64,000 bases of DNA from SIG307 sp045596385 (GCA_045596385.1 JAZOCC010000019.1:1-64000); one strand, 5' to 3'; shown: positions 1-8,718, counted from the first letter of the stretch. Program-made: numbers and translations. Notes: generated by a model from the letters alone, not told the origin.

Positions 1-116
1 TCGTAACCAGTTGCGTTGTTGTACAATACGGTGGCAGCATCTGCCTTAGTTGCCGGTACAACAACCTGCAAGCATAATACTAATGCAAGCAGTAAACCCT
101 TTAGTTTTTTGCTCAT
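1..116 (-). CDS. secreted protein, N-terminal part only
   Basis: Only the first 38 codons lie in the window; the gene runs off the left edge. They encode a Lys-Lys start, a hydrophobic stretch of about 14 residues and a VVVPATKADAA cleavage-like region, i.e. a typical Sec signal peptide with probable cleavage around residue 28. The start ATG at 116 is preceded by an excellent ribosome site (GAAAGGAGG, about 9 nt away) and by a good promoter at 147-175. The mature protein cannot be identified from the few residues present. Confidence 0.75.
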   Translation of the reverse strand, partial: MSKKLKGLLLALVLCLQVVVPATKADAATVLYNNATGY

Positions 117-146
117 TGCAAAAATACCTCCTTTCTCGCAAGGAAT

Positions 147-175
147 AGAATACCATTTTTTGTGCAATTTGTAAA
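147..175 (-). promoter_or_regulatory. sigma-A type promoter of the secreted-protein gene
   Basis: On the minus strand, -35 TTTACA (175-170) and -10 TATTCT (152-147) are separated by 17 nt. The -10 is preceded by TGG, an extended -10. It sits about 30 nt upstream of the start codon at 116. Confidence 0.7.
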
Positions 176-350
176 GTATTATCAATTTTTTAACAGCGTT
201 TTTTGGTTATTTTTACCAAAGACTTTTCGTTTTATCCTCTGTTATTTATTTGCAAACTATACAACTTTTTGTTCTTCTTTCTAATGTTTTTGCAATTCTT
301 TCTGACTATAAAATTAAATTATTTATACTTTTCTCAAATTATACAACTAC
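176..350. other. AT-rich intergenic stretch, nothing recognised
   Basis: Between the promoter of the left-edge gene and the terminator of the ABC exporter operon is a very AT-rich stretch. I see no convincing gene, RNA or repeat in it. A plus-strand reading frame at 203-433 is open only because of base composition: it has no ribosome site and reads through the terminator hairpin. Confidence 0.6.
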
Positions 351-387
351 AAAAAGAGGTCCTGCATAAAAATATTGCAGGACCTCT
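351..387 (-). terminator. terminator of the ABC exporter operon
   Basis: A perfect 12-bp stem (355-366 with 376-387, AGAGGTCCTGCA and its complement) around a 9-nt loop, followed on the minus strand by TTTTT. It lies 49 nt past the stop codon of the exporter gene. Confidence 0.9.
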
Positions 388-435
388 CTGTATTTTAGGA
401 TTATTCTTTTGTCATTTTAACATCATATCATAATT

Positions 436-2403
436 TTATTCCAACTCGAACGCACCCGTATATAAACGGTAATAGGTACCCTTTTCCGCAATGAGCTTCT
501 CGTGGTTGCCTCGTTCGATAATATGACCGTGGTCAAGTACCATAATCACATCAGAATTCTTAACCGTAGACAACCGGTGTGCGATAACAAACACGGTTCT
601 GCCTTCCATGAGAGAATCCATGCCCTTTTGCACAATCGCCTCGGTTCTTGTATCAATAGAAGAAGTTGCCTCATCCAGAATCATAACCGGCGGGTCCGCT
701 ACCGCTGCTCTTGCAATGGCAAGAAGCTGGCGCTGTCCCTGGGAAAGATTCGCACCGTTTCCGGAAAGCTCTGTCTCATAGCCCTTCGGCAAACGGGCAA
801 TGAAGTCATCCGCACCCGCAAGCTTTGCCGCCGCAATACACTCCTCATCCGTAGCATCCAGCTTTCCGTATCGAATATTCTCCATCACCGTACCGGTAAA
901 CAAATTCGTTTCCTGCAACACAATACCGAGAGAACGCCGCAGGTCCGCTTTCTTAATCTTGTTAATATTGATGCCGTCGTAACGAATCTTTCCGTCCGCA
1001 ATATCATAAAAACGATTAATCAAATTGGTAATGGTGGTCTTTCCCGCACCGGTGGCACCTACAAAGGCTACCTTCTGGCCCGGCTCCGCAAACACCGACA
1101 CATTATGTAACACCATTTTATCCTCTTCATAACCGAAATCCACCTCATTGAGGCGTACATCACCCCGAAGCAGGGTATAGGTCACACTCCCGTCCGCCTG
1201 ATGCGGATGCTTCCACGCCCAGGTACCGGTACGCTTTTCACTTTCCGTAATCGTACCGTCCGGTGCCACCACCGCATTTACCAGCGTAACATAACCGTCG
1301 TCCACCTCCGGTGCCTCGTCGATCAAATCAAAAATACGCTCCGCGCCCGCAAGACCCATGATAATAGAGTTGACCTGCTGGGACACCTGGCTGATATTTC
1401 CGGTAAACTGTCTGGTCATATTCAGGAACGGTACAATCATGCTGATGGAAAATGACATTCCGGAAAGACTCACATTCGGTGCATCCGAAAGCAGAAACGC
1501 ACCACCCACCAATGCCACAACAACATACAATACATTACCGATATTATTAAGAATCGGCATCAGCATATTCGCATACTGGTTCGCTCGCTTGGAATCCTCG
1601 TAAAGAGCGTCGTTAATCGCATCAAAGTCCGCTCCGCTCTGCTTCTCGTGGCAGAATACTTTCACTACCTTCTGACCGTTCATCATCTCTTCGATAAAAC
1701 CTTCGGTACGTCCCACAGCCTTCTGCTGGCGAATAAAGTATTTTGCGGAGCGACCGCCGATAATCTTCGTAACCACCATCATAATCACAACACCGGCAAT
1801 GATAATCAGTGCCATCCAGACACTGTAATACACCATAAGGAAAAATGCGGTAGATATAGAAACCACAGCACGAATCAAGCTCGGCAACGACTGGGATACC
1901 AACTGGCGCAGCGTATCGACATCGTTGGTATAATGGCTCATAATATCGCCGTGACCGTGACTGTCGAAATATTTAATCGGCAAATTCTGCATACGGTCAA
2001 ACATTTCTCCACGCATCTTCTTTAAATATCCCTGGGTCAAAATCGCTCCCAACTGTGCGGATACAAGCTCCGCCACAATGGACAACACATAGAAAAAAGC
2101 AAGGCACAATACCCATTTTACGATCTCACCCTTGGCATCCGCCCAGTTTCCGATTCCGGAATATTTCTCAATTACCGCAATGACCTTCTGCATAAATACC
2201 GCAGGTACAGAACTGATAATTGCCGAAAACACGATGCAGAACAAGATTACCGGTACCAATACCGGATAAAACTTGAACAGCATCACAACAAGGCGTTTTA
2301 ACATGCCCTTATTCATCTTCGGCTTACCGCCCGGCATATTATTGCCCGCCGGCATACCCTTTGCATCTGCATTTTTCAACATTGCTTCCTTCTTATTCGG
2401 CAT
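436..2403 (-). CDS. heterodimeric ABC exporter subunit with consensus ATP site
   Basis: A 655-residue half-transporter: a Met/Lys/Gly-rich N-tail of about 35 residues, six membrane segments (about 45-355), then an ATPase domain. Walker A GATGAGKTT starts near residue 449, the signature LSQGQ is near 553, Walker B MILDE near 574 keeps the catalytic Glu, and the H-loop His is in IAHR near 609. The family exports drugs, lipids or peptides. The start is the ATG at 2403, which has AGGGAGGTG eight nucleotides upstream; a longer frame to 2502 lies wholly inside the partner gene. It overlaps the partner's end by 11 nt, so the two are translationally coupled. The substrate is unknown. Confidence 0.93.
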   Translation of the reverse strand: MPNKKEAMLKNADAKGMPAGNNMPGGKPKMNKGMLKRLVVMLFKFYPVLVPVILFCIVFSAIISSVPAVFMQKVIAVIEKYSGIGNWADAKGEIVKWVLCLAFFYVLSIVAELVSAQLGAILTQGYLKKMRGEMFDRMQNLPIKYFDSHGHGDIMSHYTNDVDTLRQLVSQSLPSLIRAVVSISTAFFLMVYYSVWMALIIIAGVVIMMVVTKIIGGRSAKYFIRQQKAVGRTEGFIEEMMNGQKVVKVFCHEKQSGADFDAINDALYEDSKRANQYANMLMPILNNIGNVLYVVVALVGGAFLLSDAPNVSLSGMSFSISMIVPFLNMTRQFTGNISQVSQQVNSIIMGLAGAERIFDLIDEAPEVDDGYVTLVNAVVAPDGTITESEKRTGTWAWKHPHQADGSVTYTLLRGDVRLNEVDFGYEEDKMVLHNVSVFAEPGQKVAFVGATGAGKTTITNLINRFYDIADGKIRYDGININKIKKADLRRSLGIVLQETNLFTGTVMENIRYGKLDATDEECIAAAKLAGADDFIARLPKGYETELSGNGANLSQGQRQLLAIARAAVADPPVMILDEATSSIDTRTEAIVQKGMDSLMEGRTVFVIAHRLSTVKNSDVIMVLDHGHIIERGNHEKLIAEKGTYYRLYTGAFELE

Positions 2404-4147
2404 CGTCGTCACCTCCCTTATTCTGTGAGGTGTATACCTCTTGATAAATCTCGTTGGTAGCCAGCAACTCCTCGTGAGTCCCCACCGCAGCAATACGTCC
2501 ACCGTCCATAATCACTATCTTATCCGCATCCTGTACGGAGGAAACTCTCTGTGCAATAATAATCTTCGTAGTTTCCGGAATAAACTCGCGGAACGCCTTA
2601 CGAATCAATGCGTCAGTACGGGTATCTACCGCACTGGTGGAGTCGTCCAAAATCAAAATCTTCGGTTTCTTAAGCAGTGCTCTGGCAATACACAAACGTT
2701 GTTTCTGACCGCCGGACACATTGGCACCGCCCTGTTCTATGTACGTATCGTATTTATCCGGGAAACTTTCGATAAACTCCGATGCCTGAGCCAGACGGCA
2801 TGCCTCCATAAGTTCCTCATCCGTCGCCTCTGCATTACCCCAGCGAAGGTTCTCCTTAATGGTACCGGAAAACAACACATTCTTCTGAAGCACCACCGCC
2901 ACCTGATTACGAAGGGTCTCCAAATCATAGTCTCTTACATCCACACCGCCTACCGTAACGGAACCATCCGTCACATCGTACAAACGGGAAATAAGCTGGA
3001 TAAGAGAAGTCTTGGAAGAACCGGTACCGCCCAAAATGCCCACCGTTTCTCCCGACTTAATCTTCAGGTCAATATCGGACAATGCATAACGGTCTGCCGT
3101 CTTGGAATATTTGAAATTTACATTCTCAAATACCACAGAACCATCCTTTACTTCATATACCGGATTCGACCGATTCGTAAGGGAAGGCTTCTCCTCCAAC
3201 ACTTCCACAATACGCTCCGCCGACTCCGCAGAAATAGTCAGCATCACAAAAATCATGGAAAGCATCATCAAGGAGCTGAGCACCATAAAACCATACGTCA
3301 CCATGGACGATATCTGTCCCACATCCATAGCCACGCCCTTCGTGGAAACAACCAGATAAGAACCGAAGGACAGGACAAATATCATATTCACATACAGACA
3401 GAACTGCATCAGCGGACTGTTCAATACAACAATACGCTCTGCCTTTGTAAAGTCTTTACAAACATCCTCAGCCGCAAAATTAAACTTTTCTTTCTCGTAC
3501 TCCTCCCGGACAAAGGACTTTACCACGCGCATACCCTTTACATTTTCCTGCACGGATTCATTCAGACGGTCATATTTGCGGAATACGCTGCGGAACAGCG
3601 GCATTGCCTTCTTTGCCACCATAATAAGACCAAAAGCCAGAATCGGCACCACCACCACAAACATGAGTGCCATCTTGCCCCCCATGATAAATGCCATTAC
3701 AATAGAAAAAATAAACATAAGCGGACTGCGAATCGCAATACGGATTAGCATCATAAAGGACATTTGCACATTGGCAACGTCCGTGGTCAGACGGGTTACC
3801 AGAGAAGATGCGGAAAACTTATCGATGTTTTCGAAAGAATACTCCTGAATCCGGTAATACAAATCATGACGCAGATTCTTTGCAAACCCACAGGATGCTT
3901 TAGAACCGGTAATTCCCGCCAGTCCGCCGAAAAACAGCGACACGCAGGCCATAACAAACAACACCAGACCGTGTTTTACAATAACCGAAAACTCACATCC
4001 TGCCTTTATCTGATTAACCAACTCCGCAACAACGAACGGAATCAAGCATTCCATCACCACTTCGCCGACCATAAGGATCGGAGTCAGGATTGAGACTTTT
4101 TTATATTCCCTGACACAACCCATCAATTTTTTAAGCATGCCAAACAT
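2393..4147 (-). CDS. heterodimeric ABC exporter subunit with degenerate ATP site
   Basis: A 584-residue half-transporter with six membrane segments (about 15-310) and a C-terminal ATPase domain. The nucleotide-site residues deviate: Walker A is GGTGSSKTS (Gly before Lys replaced by Ser, near 373), Walker B ends in DD rather than DE (near 502), and the H-loop reads IAQR instead of IAHR. The signature VSGGQ is intact. This is the usual pattern for the subunit carrying the non-hydrolytic site in asymmetric exporters of the TM287/288 and LmrCD type. Start chosen at 4147 (MFGML), with AAGGAGG eight nucleotides upstream, rather than an ATG 18 nt earlier. Confidence 0.92.
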   Translation of the reverse strand: MFGMLKKLMGCVREYKKVSILTPILMVGEVVMECLIPFVVAELVNQIKAGCEFSVIVKHGLVLFVMACVSLFFGGLAGITGSKASCGFAKNLRHDLYYRIQEYSFENIDKFSASSLVTRLTTDVANVQMSFMMLIRIAIRSPLMFIFSIVMAFIMGGKMALMFVVVVPILAFGLIMVAKKAMPLFRSVFRKYDRLNESVQENVKGMRVVKSFVREEYEKEKFNFAAEDVCKDFTKAERIVVLNSPLMQFCLYVNMIFVLSFGSYLVVSTKGVAMDVGQISSMVTYGFMVLSSLMMLSMIFVMLTISAESAERIVEVLEEKPSLTNRSNPVYEVKDGSVVFENVNFKYSKTADRYALSDIDLKIKSGETVGILGGTGSSKTSLIQLISRLYDVTDGSVTVGGVDVRDYDLETLRNQVAVVLQKNVLFSGTIKENLRWGNAEATDEELMEACRLAQASEFIESFPDKYDTYIEQGGANVSGGQKQRLCIARALLKKPKILILDDSTSAVDTRTDALIRKAFREFIPETTKIIIAQRVSSVQDADKIVIMDGGRIAAVGTHEELLATNEIYQEVYTSQNKGGDDDAE

Positions 4148-4204
4148 AGCAATGCCTCCTTTCATCTACACATGCGTTCTTTACAACCCTTCTTATAAAG
4201 CAAT

Positions 4205-4237
4205 CAAATTCGGGCATCCGTTACCGGATGCCCGAAT
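4205..4237 (-). terminator. terminator after the Cys-bracketed protein gene
   Basis: A 13-bp perfect stem (4208-4220 with 4225-4237) with a TTAC loop. On the minus strand a TTTG tract follows, so it ends transcription of the gene at 4334-5260. The T-run is short. Confidence 0.7.
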
Positions 4238-4333
4238 CCGTATCTCGCACTAATTACCAAGTGTAACACACTATTTTTTTAATTGCAATGCACTGCGTCA
4301 AGTTTTTGAAATTTTAAGAAGATTTTCCCTTAT

Positions 4334-5260
4334 CTACTCTACCGGAGGCACCGGAAATGCCGTAGTATCGTCGGTCACAACTCTGGTACAATCGTTATTT
4401 TGTAACATGCCCCCGCAGCCGCAAGAGCATCCTTCGTCGTCCGTAGCCGGCAGTTCTCCCAAATCTAACGGTTTAATAGCCAGGTTCAACAAATCTCCTG
4501 CCACAAAACGCATACAATCGGAATTTTCCGGAGCCAGAATACTTCCCTTCGGTACATCGATTTTACCTGCACTTTCCACACGATAGCCCGCAAAATACAA
4601 GCTCTGTAAAATCAAGGTAAGACCTACGGTTGCGGTGCTGTCGTCGGTACTGAAATCCAACAGTTTTGCAAGCCCGTAAAGATTGATACCCTGACGAACA
4701 AAGTTTGTATCCTGACTGAAACCGATGAAATTTACCACCGGTACCGGTTCCGCCCCTGTCGTATCGTAGGAAAAACCGTACGGCGCAAACAATTCAAGCT
4801 CCACCGAGGACGGGTTGGTATCCTCATCATAGGTCGGTGCTTCCGTATTCGCCGGCAGATACACCGCCGTCGGGAAAATCGTATCCACCAGTCTTCCTGC
4901 CGCATCATACAAATCCATCGCAAACAATACGGTAATCTCCGACAACGTTACCACATAGCAATTCGGACGTCCGTTCAGTGCCGCCACCTGTACCCCCTCT
5001 GCTCCCAGAGTATAGGTTGCATCGACCACCTTAATCGATGCACTTGTAACGGTAGGATAGGTTGCCGCAATATCCACACCCAAATCAAAGGTAGCGCAAA
5101 GATTGATACCGATTTCATCATAAATAAGCGGTGCAAACAGACTCAGCACCGACGGGTCGCCACAAACCGGATTCGCACAGATATCCGTACAACCGGAGTA
5201 TAACTTCTGTACCGCGTTGCTGACGATTCTCGAACGGTTCGAACATTTACATTTTGCCAT
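4334..5260 (-). CDS. unidentified protein with cysteine clusters at both ends
   Basis: A 308-residue protein I do not recognise. It starts MAKCKCSNRSR and has further cysteines at CTDICANPVC (about 25-35). It ends with a CSCGCGG cluster and a Pro/Thr tail. The middle is rich in beta-branched and Thr/Val residues and looks like beta-sandwich modules. There is no signal peptide or membrane segment. Short cysteine clusters on a beta-rich core recall spore-coat or exosporium proteins, but that is inference only. Start at 5260 (spacing 9-10 from AAAGGA); the ATG three codons earlier would abut the ribosome site. It is a single-gene unit with its own terminator. Confidence 0.7.
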   Translation of the reverse strand: MAKCKCSNRSRIVSNAVQKLYSGCTDICANPVCGDPSVLSLFAPLIYDEIGINLCATFDLGVDIAATYPTVTSASIKVVDATYTLGAEGVQVAALNGRPNCYVVTLSEITVLFAMDLYDAAGRLVDTIFPTAVYLPANTEAPTYDEDTNPSSVELELFAPYGFSYDTTGAEPVPVVNFIGFSQDTNFVRQGINLYGLAKLLDFSTDDSTATVGLTLILQSLYFAGYRVESAGKIDVPKGSILAPENSDCMRFVAGDLLNLAIKPLDLGELPATDDEGCSCGCGGMLQNNDCTRVVTDDTTAFPVPPVE

Positions 5261-5345
5261 AACACACATCCTTTACTTTTTTCTATATCATACGTTCTAT
5301 TTTATCGTTTGTGACCATAGCCATAATAAAAAAGCGGTAAATGTC

Positions 5346-6269
5346 ATGGACCTGTTTCCCTTTGCCGAATCCGGCACCCCTGTGCTTGTGTCCGCCTCCG
5401 AAAGCGGTCTTTTTTTACACCCTGTACGCAACGAACGTTTCGGACATCCGTTCCTTTTGTGTTCCGGCTACAAAAACGGATTCTCCGGATGCATCTACAA
5501 CGATTCTCTGTATTACGCCTACGTCAACAAAGAAAATTTCCTCTTACTTCGCCGGCTTCACGACTCTGTGATACCGTTTCGTTTGGACGGTACCGACAGT
5601 ATTACCTACCACACCCCCCATCTCATTACATTTAAAAACACTCTCTTTTTGTTTTATTTAGAAGCACAACCGGACGGCTATCGGATAAAGCTGCACCTTC
5701 CGTTTTCCGATACTGTCCCTCAGCTTCCCGAATCGCTTCAGGCACCTTTTTCCCAAGCTCCTCTTCTTTCTCTACAGGCAACCGGGCAGTGCTTATATCT
5801 TTTTCTTACGGAAGGCACAACCGTAAGCTCCTATCGCTATTCCTCTTCCGGCTTCGAGCCCCTTTGCACCAAAGAAGAACTGCTTTCCGAACTGCAGCTT
5901 CCGTGGGAATCCGAAAAAAAACAATTGGAACAGGCTTTACTGCGGGCCGTACACCTCTCCGAACAACAGCAAAACCTCCTGACAGAGAAAGAACAAAAGC
6001 TACAGACCACGGAAGCAAAGCTGGCCGAACTGGTCTCCGAGGCAGAACAGACAGGCGTCCTGCTCTCCGAAACCACCCATACATTACAAATCGCCCAGGC
6101 ACAGTTAAAAGAATGCGAACAAAGCCGGGAACTAACCGTACGGGAACTAACGCAAACTTCCCGGCTTTTAGAGCGTGCCAAAGCCCAATACAATGAACTG
6201 ATGCAGGTTGCGGAGCAATATCGGCAGGAGGCCGCAAAATGGTACGGAAAATTCACCGACAGGATTTGA
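5346..6269 (+). CDS. unidentified protein: beta-rich head, C-terminal coiled coil
   Basis: About 307 residues, no signal peptide, no membrane segment. Residues 1-180 contain repeated short aromatic beta strands (for example CIYNDSLYYAYVN, HLITFKNTLFLFYLE), suggestive of a propeller-like fold. Residues about 190-300 are an almost continuous Gln/Glu/Leu-rich coiled coil. The start at 5346 (MDLFPF) is chosen because upstream in-frame codons overlap the divergent gene and encode no sensible protein; the ribosome site is weak, so the start is uncertain. It is transcribed divergently from the Cys-bracketed gene over an 85-nt gap. Function unknown. Confidence 0.7.
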   Translation: MDLFPFAESGTPVLVSASESGLFLHPVRNERFGHPFLLCSGYKNGFSGCIYNDSLYYAYVNKENFLLLRRLHDSVIPFRLDGTDSITYHTPHLITFKNTLFLFYLEAQPDGYRIKLHLPFSDTVPQLPESLQAPFSQAPLLSLQATGQCLYLFLTEGTTVSSYRYSSSGFEPLCTKEELLSELQLPWESEKKQLEQALLRAVHLSEQQQNLLTEKEQKLQTTEAKLAELVSEAEQTGVLLSETTHTLQIAQAQLKECEQSRELTVRELTQTSRLLERAKAQYNELMQVAEQYRQEAAKWYGKFTDRI

Positions 6270-6297
6270 CCTTTTTGAATACGCCTTTCAAAAAAAC

Positions 6298-6326
6298 TTG
6301 ACAAGCAAGCGCAGTCATGCTACAAT
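6298..6326 (+). promoter_or_regulatory. thrS promoter
   Basis: Consensus -35 TTGACA (6298-6303), 17-nt spacer, -10 TACAAT (6321-6326). The start of transcription would be about 6333, just upstream of the T-box leader. Confidence 0.9.
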
Positions 6327-6332
6327 GAGCCC

Positions 6333-6592
6333 AATTAACATAGGAAAAGCGTTAACGGAAAAGAGTAACGCGGACACCGCATCCAGAGAGAGCATCATTT
6401 GGTGGAAGATGCTTATGTAGACCCCGTGTGAAAACCATTCTAGAGCTGCAACGCCGAAAGGAGAGTAAGTGTTGCCGTATATCTGCGTTAAAGATTAGGA
6501 TTTGTTAGAATCCGAAGTGAAACATTAAGGTGGAACCGTGCATACAAGCACCCTTAGAGACGCATAAACTGTGTCCCTAAAGGTGCTTTTCT
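6333..6592 (+). promoter_or_regulatory. T-box riboswitch (threonine)
   Basis: A tRNA-sensing leader RNA. It shows the Stem I features (AGAGAG region near 6391, distal GGTGGAAG) and a specifier context GAAA-ACC-ATTCTAGAG in which ACC (6434-6436) is a threonine codon. The T-box sequence AAGGTGGAACCGTG is at 6527-6540, followed by a terminator at 6547-6592. Uncharged tRNA-Thr pairs with ACC and with the T-box bulge and stabilises the antiterminator, so thrS is transcribed when threonine is scarce. The gap from terminator to start codon is unusually long (about 360 nt) because of the structured repeat. Confidence 0.93.
6547..6592 (+). terminator. T-box regulated terminator
   Basis: Stem formed by AGCACCCTTAGAGAC (from 6547) and GTCCCTAAAGGTGCT (to 6587) with mismatches, followed by TTTTC. 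It is mutually exclusive with the antiterminator formed by the T-box sequence at 6527-6540. Confidence 0.88.
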
Positions 6593-6645
6593 TATGTTAA
6601 TCGAACCTATTCACTTATTTTTAAGAATAACTACCGGCACCCGAA

Positions 6646-6931
6646 CCGCGAGACGGCTCGGGCGTGGCGAATTCTTATCAGCGGACCTTATTGAGATAAT
6701 AAGACTTTCGGCAAAGAAACATAGTTTTTGTGCCTTTCCCGAAGGGTCGCGTCCTTAGCGTAGTCGAAATCGCCTGTTAGAAAAGACTGGGCGCGAGGTC
6801 GCTCCCGAGCGTCCTAGTCGTTCTTACAGGAAGTTCGACGGAGCGTTGCGACTTGCACAAAACTATGTATTCTTTGGTGAAAGTCGTAGATTTCATTAAG
6901 CCCGCCGATAAGAATGAGCGTCCCGCGTGGT
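6646..6931 (+). repeat. structured repeat, copy 1 (candidate mobile ncRNA)
   Basis: About 290 nt with a second copy at 17061-17350. Blocks shared with copy 2: GGCTCGGGCGTGGCG (6655-6669), CCCGAAGGGTCGCG (6738-6751), hairpin loop GAGGTCGCTCCCGA (6795-6808, 12 of 14 identical) and the 21-nt block at 6837-6857 (identical). Helices: 6671-6679 with 6907-6915, then 6681-6684 with 6902-6905; 6705-6731 with 6857-6883; 6763-6768 with 6834-6839; 6773-6782 with 6821-6830; 6785-6794 with 6809-6819. No protein is encoded. It lies inside the thrS leader, ending just before the ribosome site. No known RNA family was recognised by eye. Confidence 0.85.
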
Positions 6932-6952
6932 TATCCAGAAAGGAAGATGCAT

Positions 6953-8716
6953 ATGAAAATCTACAACAAAAGCGGTATCATCGAAGAAGCAAATTTTGAC
7001 AGCGACCCGGGCGCTCAGGCGCTGCGCCACACGGCAGCCCACATCCTTGCCCAGGCGGTAAAGCGCCTGTACCCGGAGACCAAATGTGCCATCGGACCGG
7101 CCATTGCCGACGGATTCTACTACGATTTCGAATTTGACTTTGAATTCTCCGACCGGCAATTTGAGGAAATCGAAGCCGAGATGAAGAAAATCGCAAAAGA
7201 AAATTTACAGCTGCGCCATTTTGTTCTCTCCCGGGAAGAAGCACTGAAACTTATGGCAGAAAAAAACGAGCCGTACAAAATCGAACTGATCAACGACCTG
7301 CCGGAGGATGCGGTACTGCAATTTTATCAGCAAGGCGACTATGTGGAGCTTTGTGCCGGTCCTCATGTCTGCTATACCAGTGCGGTAAAGGCAGTGAAGC
7401 TTCTGTCCGTTGCCGGAGCTTACTGGCGAGGCGACGAAAAGAATAAGATGCTGACGCGCATCTACGGCACGGCATTCCCGAGCAAGGAGCTTCTGGATGC
7501 CTATCTCTTCCGCATGGAGGAAGCACGAAAAAGAGACCACAGAAAGCTGGGCAAAGAACTGGGACTGTTCGCTCTTATGGAGGAAGGCCCGGGACTTCCG
7601 TTTTTCCTGCCAAAAGGCATGCTACTAAAGAATCTCCTCATTGACTACTGGAGAAAGATACATCGTCGCGAGAACTATCTGGAAATCTCTACTCCGATCA
7701 TGCTCCACCGCTCCCTTTGGGAAACGTCGGGTCACTGGGAGCATTACCGCGAAAACATGTACACGACGGTGGTAGACGACAAGGACTTTGCCATCAAACC
7801 CATGAACTGTCCGGGCGGTATGCTGGTATATAAAATGGAGCCACGCTCCTATCGTGACCTGCCGATGCGCATGGGCGAGCTTGGTATCATCCACCGCAAC
7901 GAAAAATCCGGTACACTCCACGGTCTGATGCGGGTACGTTGTGCTACGCAGGATGATGCTCACATTTTCATGACGCCGGACCAGATTTCCGACGAAATCA
8001 AGGGCGTAGCCCGATTGATTGATGAGTTCTATACGCAGTTCGGTTTCTCCTACCACGTAGAGTTGTCAACGCGTCCGGACAACTCCATCGGCAGCGACGA
8101 AGACTGGGAACTGGCAACGAACGGTCTGAAAAACGCATTGGACGATTTAAAGCTTCCGTACGTGATTAACGAAGGGGACGGTGCCTTTTACGGTCCGAAG
8201 ATTGATTTCCACCTGGAGGACTCCATCGGCAGAACGTGGCAGTGTGGCACGATTCAGTTGGATTTCCAACTCCCGCAACGCTTCGAAGCGGAATACATCG
8301 GTGCCGACGGCGAGAAGCATCGTCCGATTATGATTCACCGGGTAGTCTTCGGTTCCCTGGAGCGCTTTATGGGTGTCCTGATTGAACACTTCGCCGGAAA
8401 ATTCCCGCTGTGGCTGTCCCCGATACAGGTAAAAATTTTACCGATTTCGGATAAATTCATCGACTACGCCAGACAGGTAGAAGCCTCCTTAAAACAGGAC
8501 GGGCTTCGCTGTGAAATTGATGCCCGGGCCGAAAAAATCGGATATAAAATCAGAGAGGCCAGAGAGGACCGTGTCCCGTATATTCTTGTGGTAGGCGAAA
8601 AAGAAGCAGAAAACAATTCTGTCGCAGTCCGCAAGAGAGACGAGGGCGACCTCGGAAGCATGAAACTTTCCGAATTCGTAGAACTGCTGAAAGACGACGG
8701 AATCTTCCTTCCGTAA
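6953..8716 (+). CDS. thrS: threonyl-tRNA synthetase without TGS domain
   Basis: 587 residues; charges tRNA-Thr. The editing domain is intact: HTAAH at 26-30 and the CAGPHV motif around 130. The class II core follows, with PMNCPGG, IHRNEKSGTLHGLMRVR (motif 2) and IMIHRVVFGSLERF (motif 3). The C-terminal anticodon-binding domain ends LGSMKLSEFVELL. Compared with the usual ~640 residues, the N-terminal TGS domain (about 60 residues) is missing, so the protein starts almost directly at the editing domain. The start at 6953 has AAAGGAAG seven nucleotides upstream; an ATG at 6947 is possible. Regulated by the T-box leader. Confidence 0.97.
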   Translation: MKIYNKSGIIEEANFDSDPGAQALRHTAAHILAQAVKRLYPETKCAIGPAIADGFYYDFEFDFEFSDRQFEEIEAEMKKIAKENLQLRHFVLSREEALKLMAEKNEPYKIELINDLPEDAVLQFYQQGDYVELCAGPHVCYTSAVKAVKLLSVAGAYWRGDEKNKMLTRIYGTAFPSKELLDAYLFRMEEARKRDHRKLGKELGLFALMEEGPGLPFFLPKGMLLKNLLIDYWRKIHRRENYLEISTPIMLHRSLWETSGHWEHYRENMYTTVVDDKDFAIKPMNCPGGMLVYKMEPRSYRDLPMRMGELGIIHRNEKSGTLHGLMRVRCATQDDAHIFMTPDQISDEIKGVARLIDEFYTQFGFSYHVELSTRPDNSIGSDEDWELATNGLKNALDDLKLPYVINEGDGAFYGPKIDFHLEDSIGRTWQCGTIQLDFQLPQRFEAEYIGADGEKHRPIMIHRVVFGSLERFMGVLIEHFAGKFPLWLSPIQVKILPISDKFIDYARQVEASLKQDGLRCEIDARAEKIGYKIREAREDRVPYILVVGEKEAENNSVAVRKRDEGDLGSMKLSEFVELLKDDGIFLP

Positions 8717-8718
8717 CG

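Noticed and set aside
203..433. 76-residue plus-strand reading frame
   Set aside because: AT-rich composition, no ribosome site, and it includes the terminator hairpin at 351-387.
5217..5345. longer N-terminus for the coiled-coil gene
   Set aside because: The extension overlaps the divergent gene and reads as random sequence; MDLFPF at 5346 is a better start, though its ribosome site is weak.
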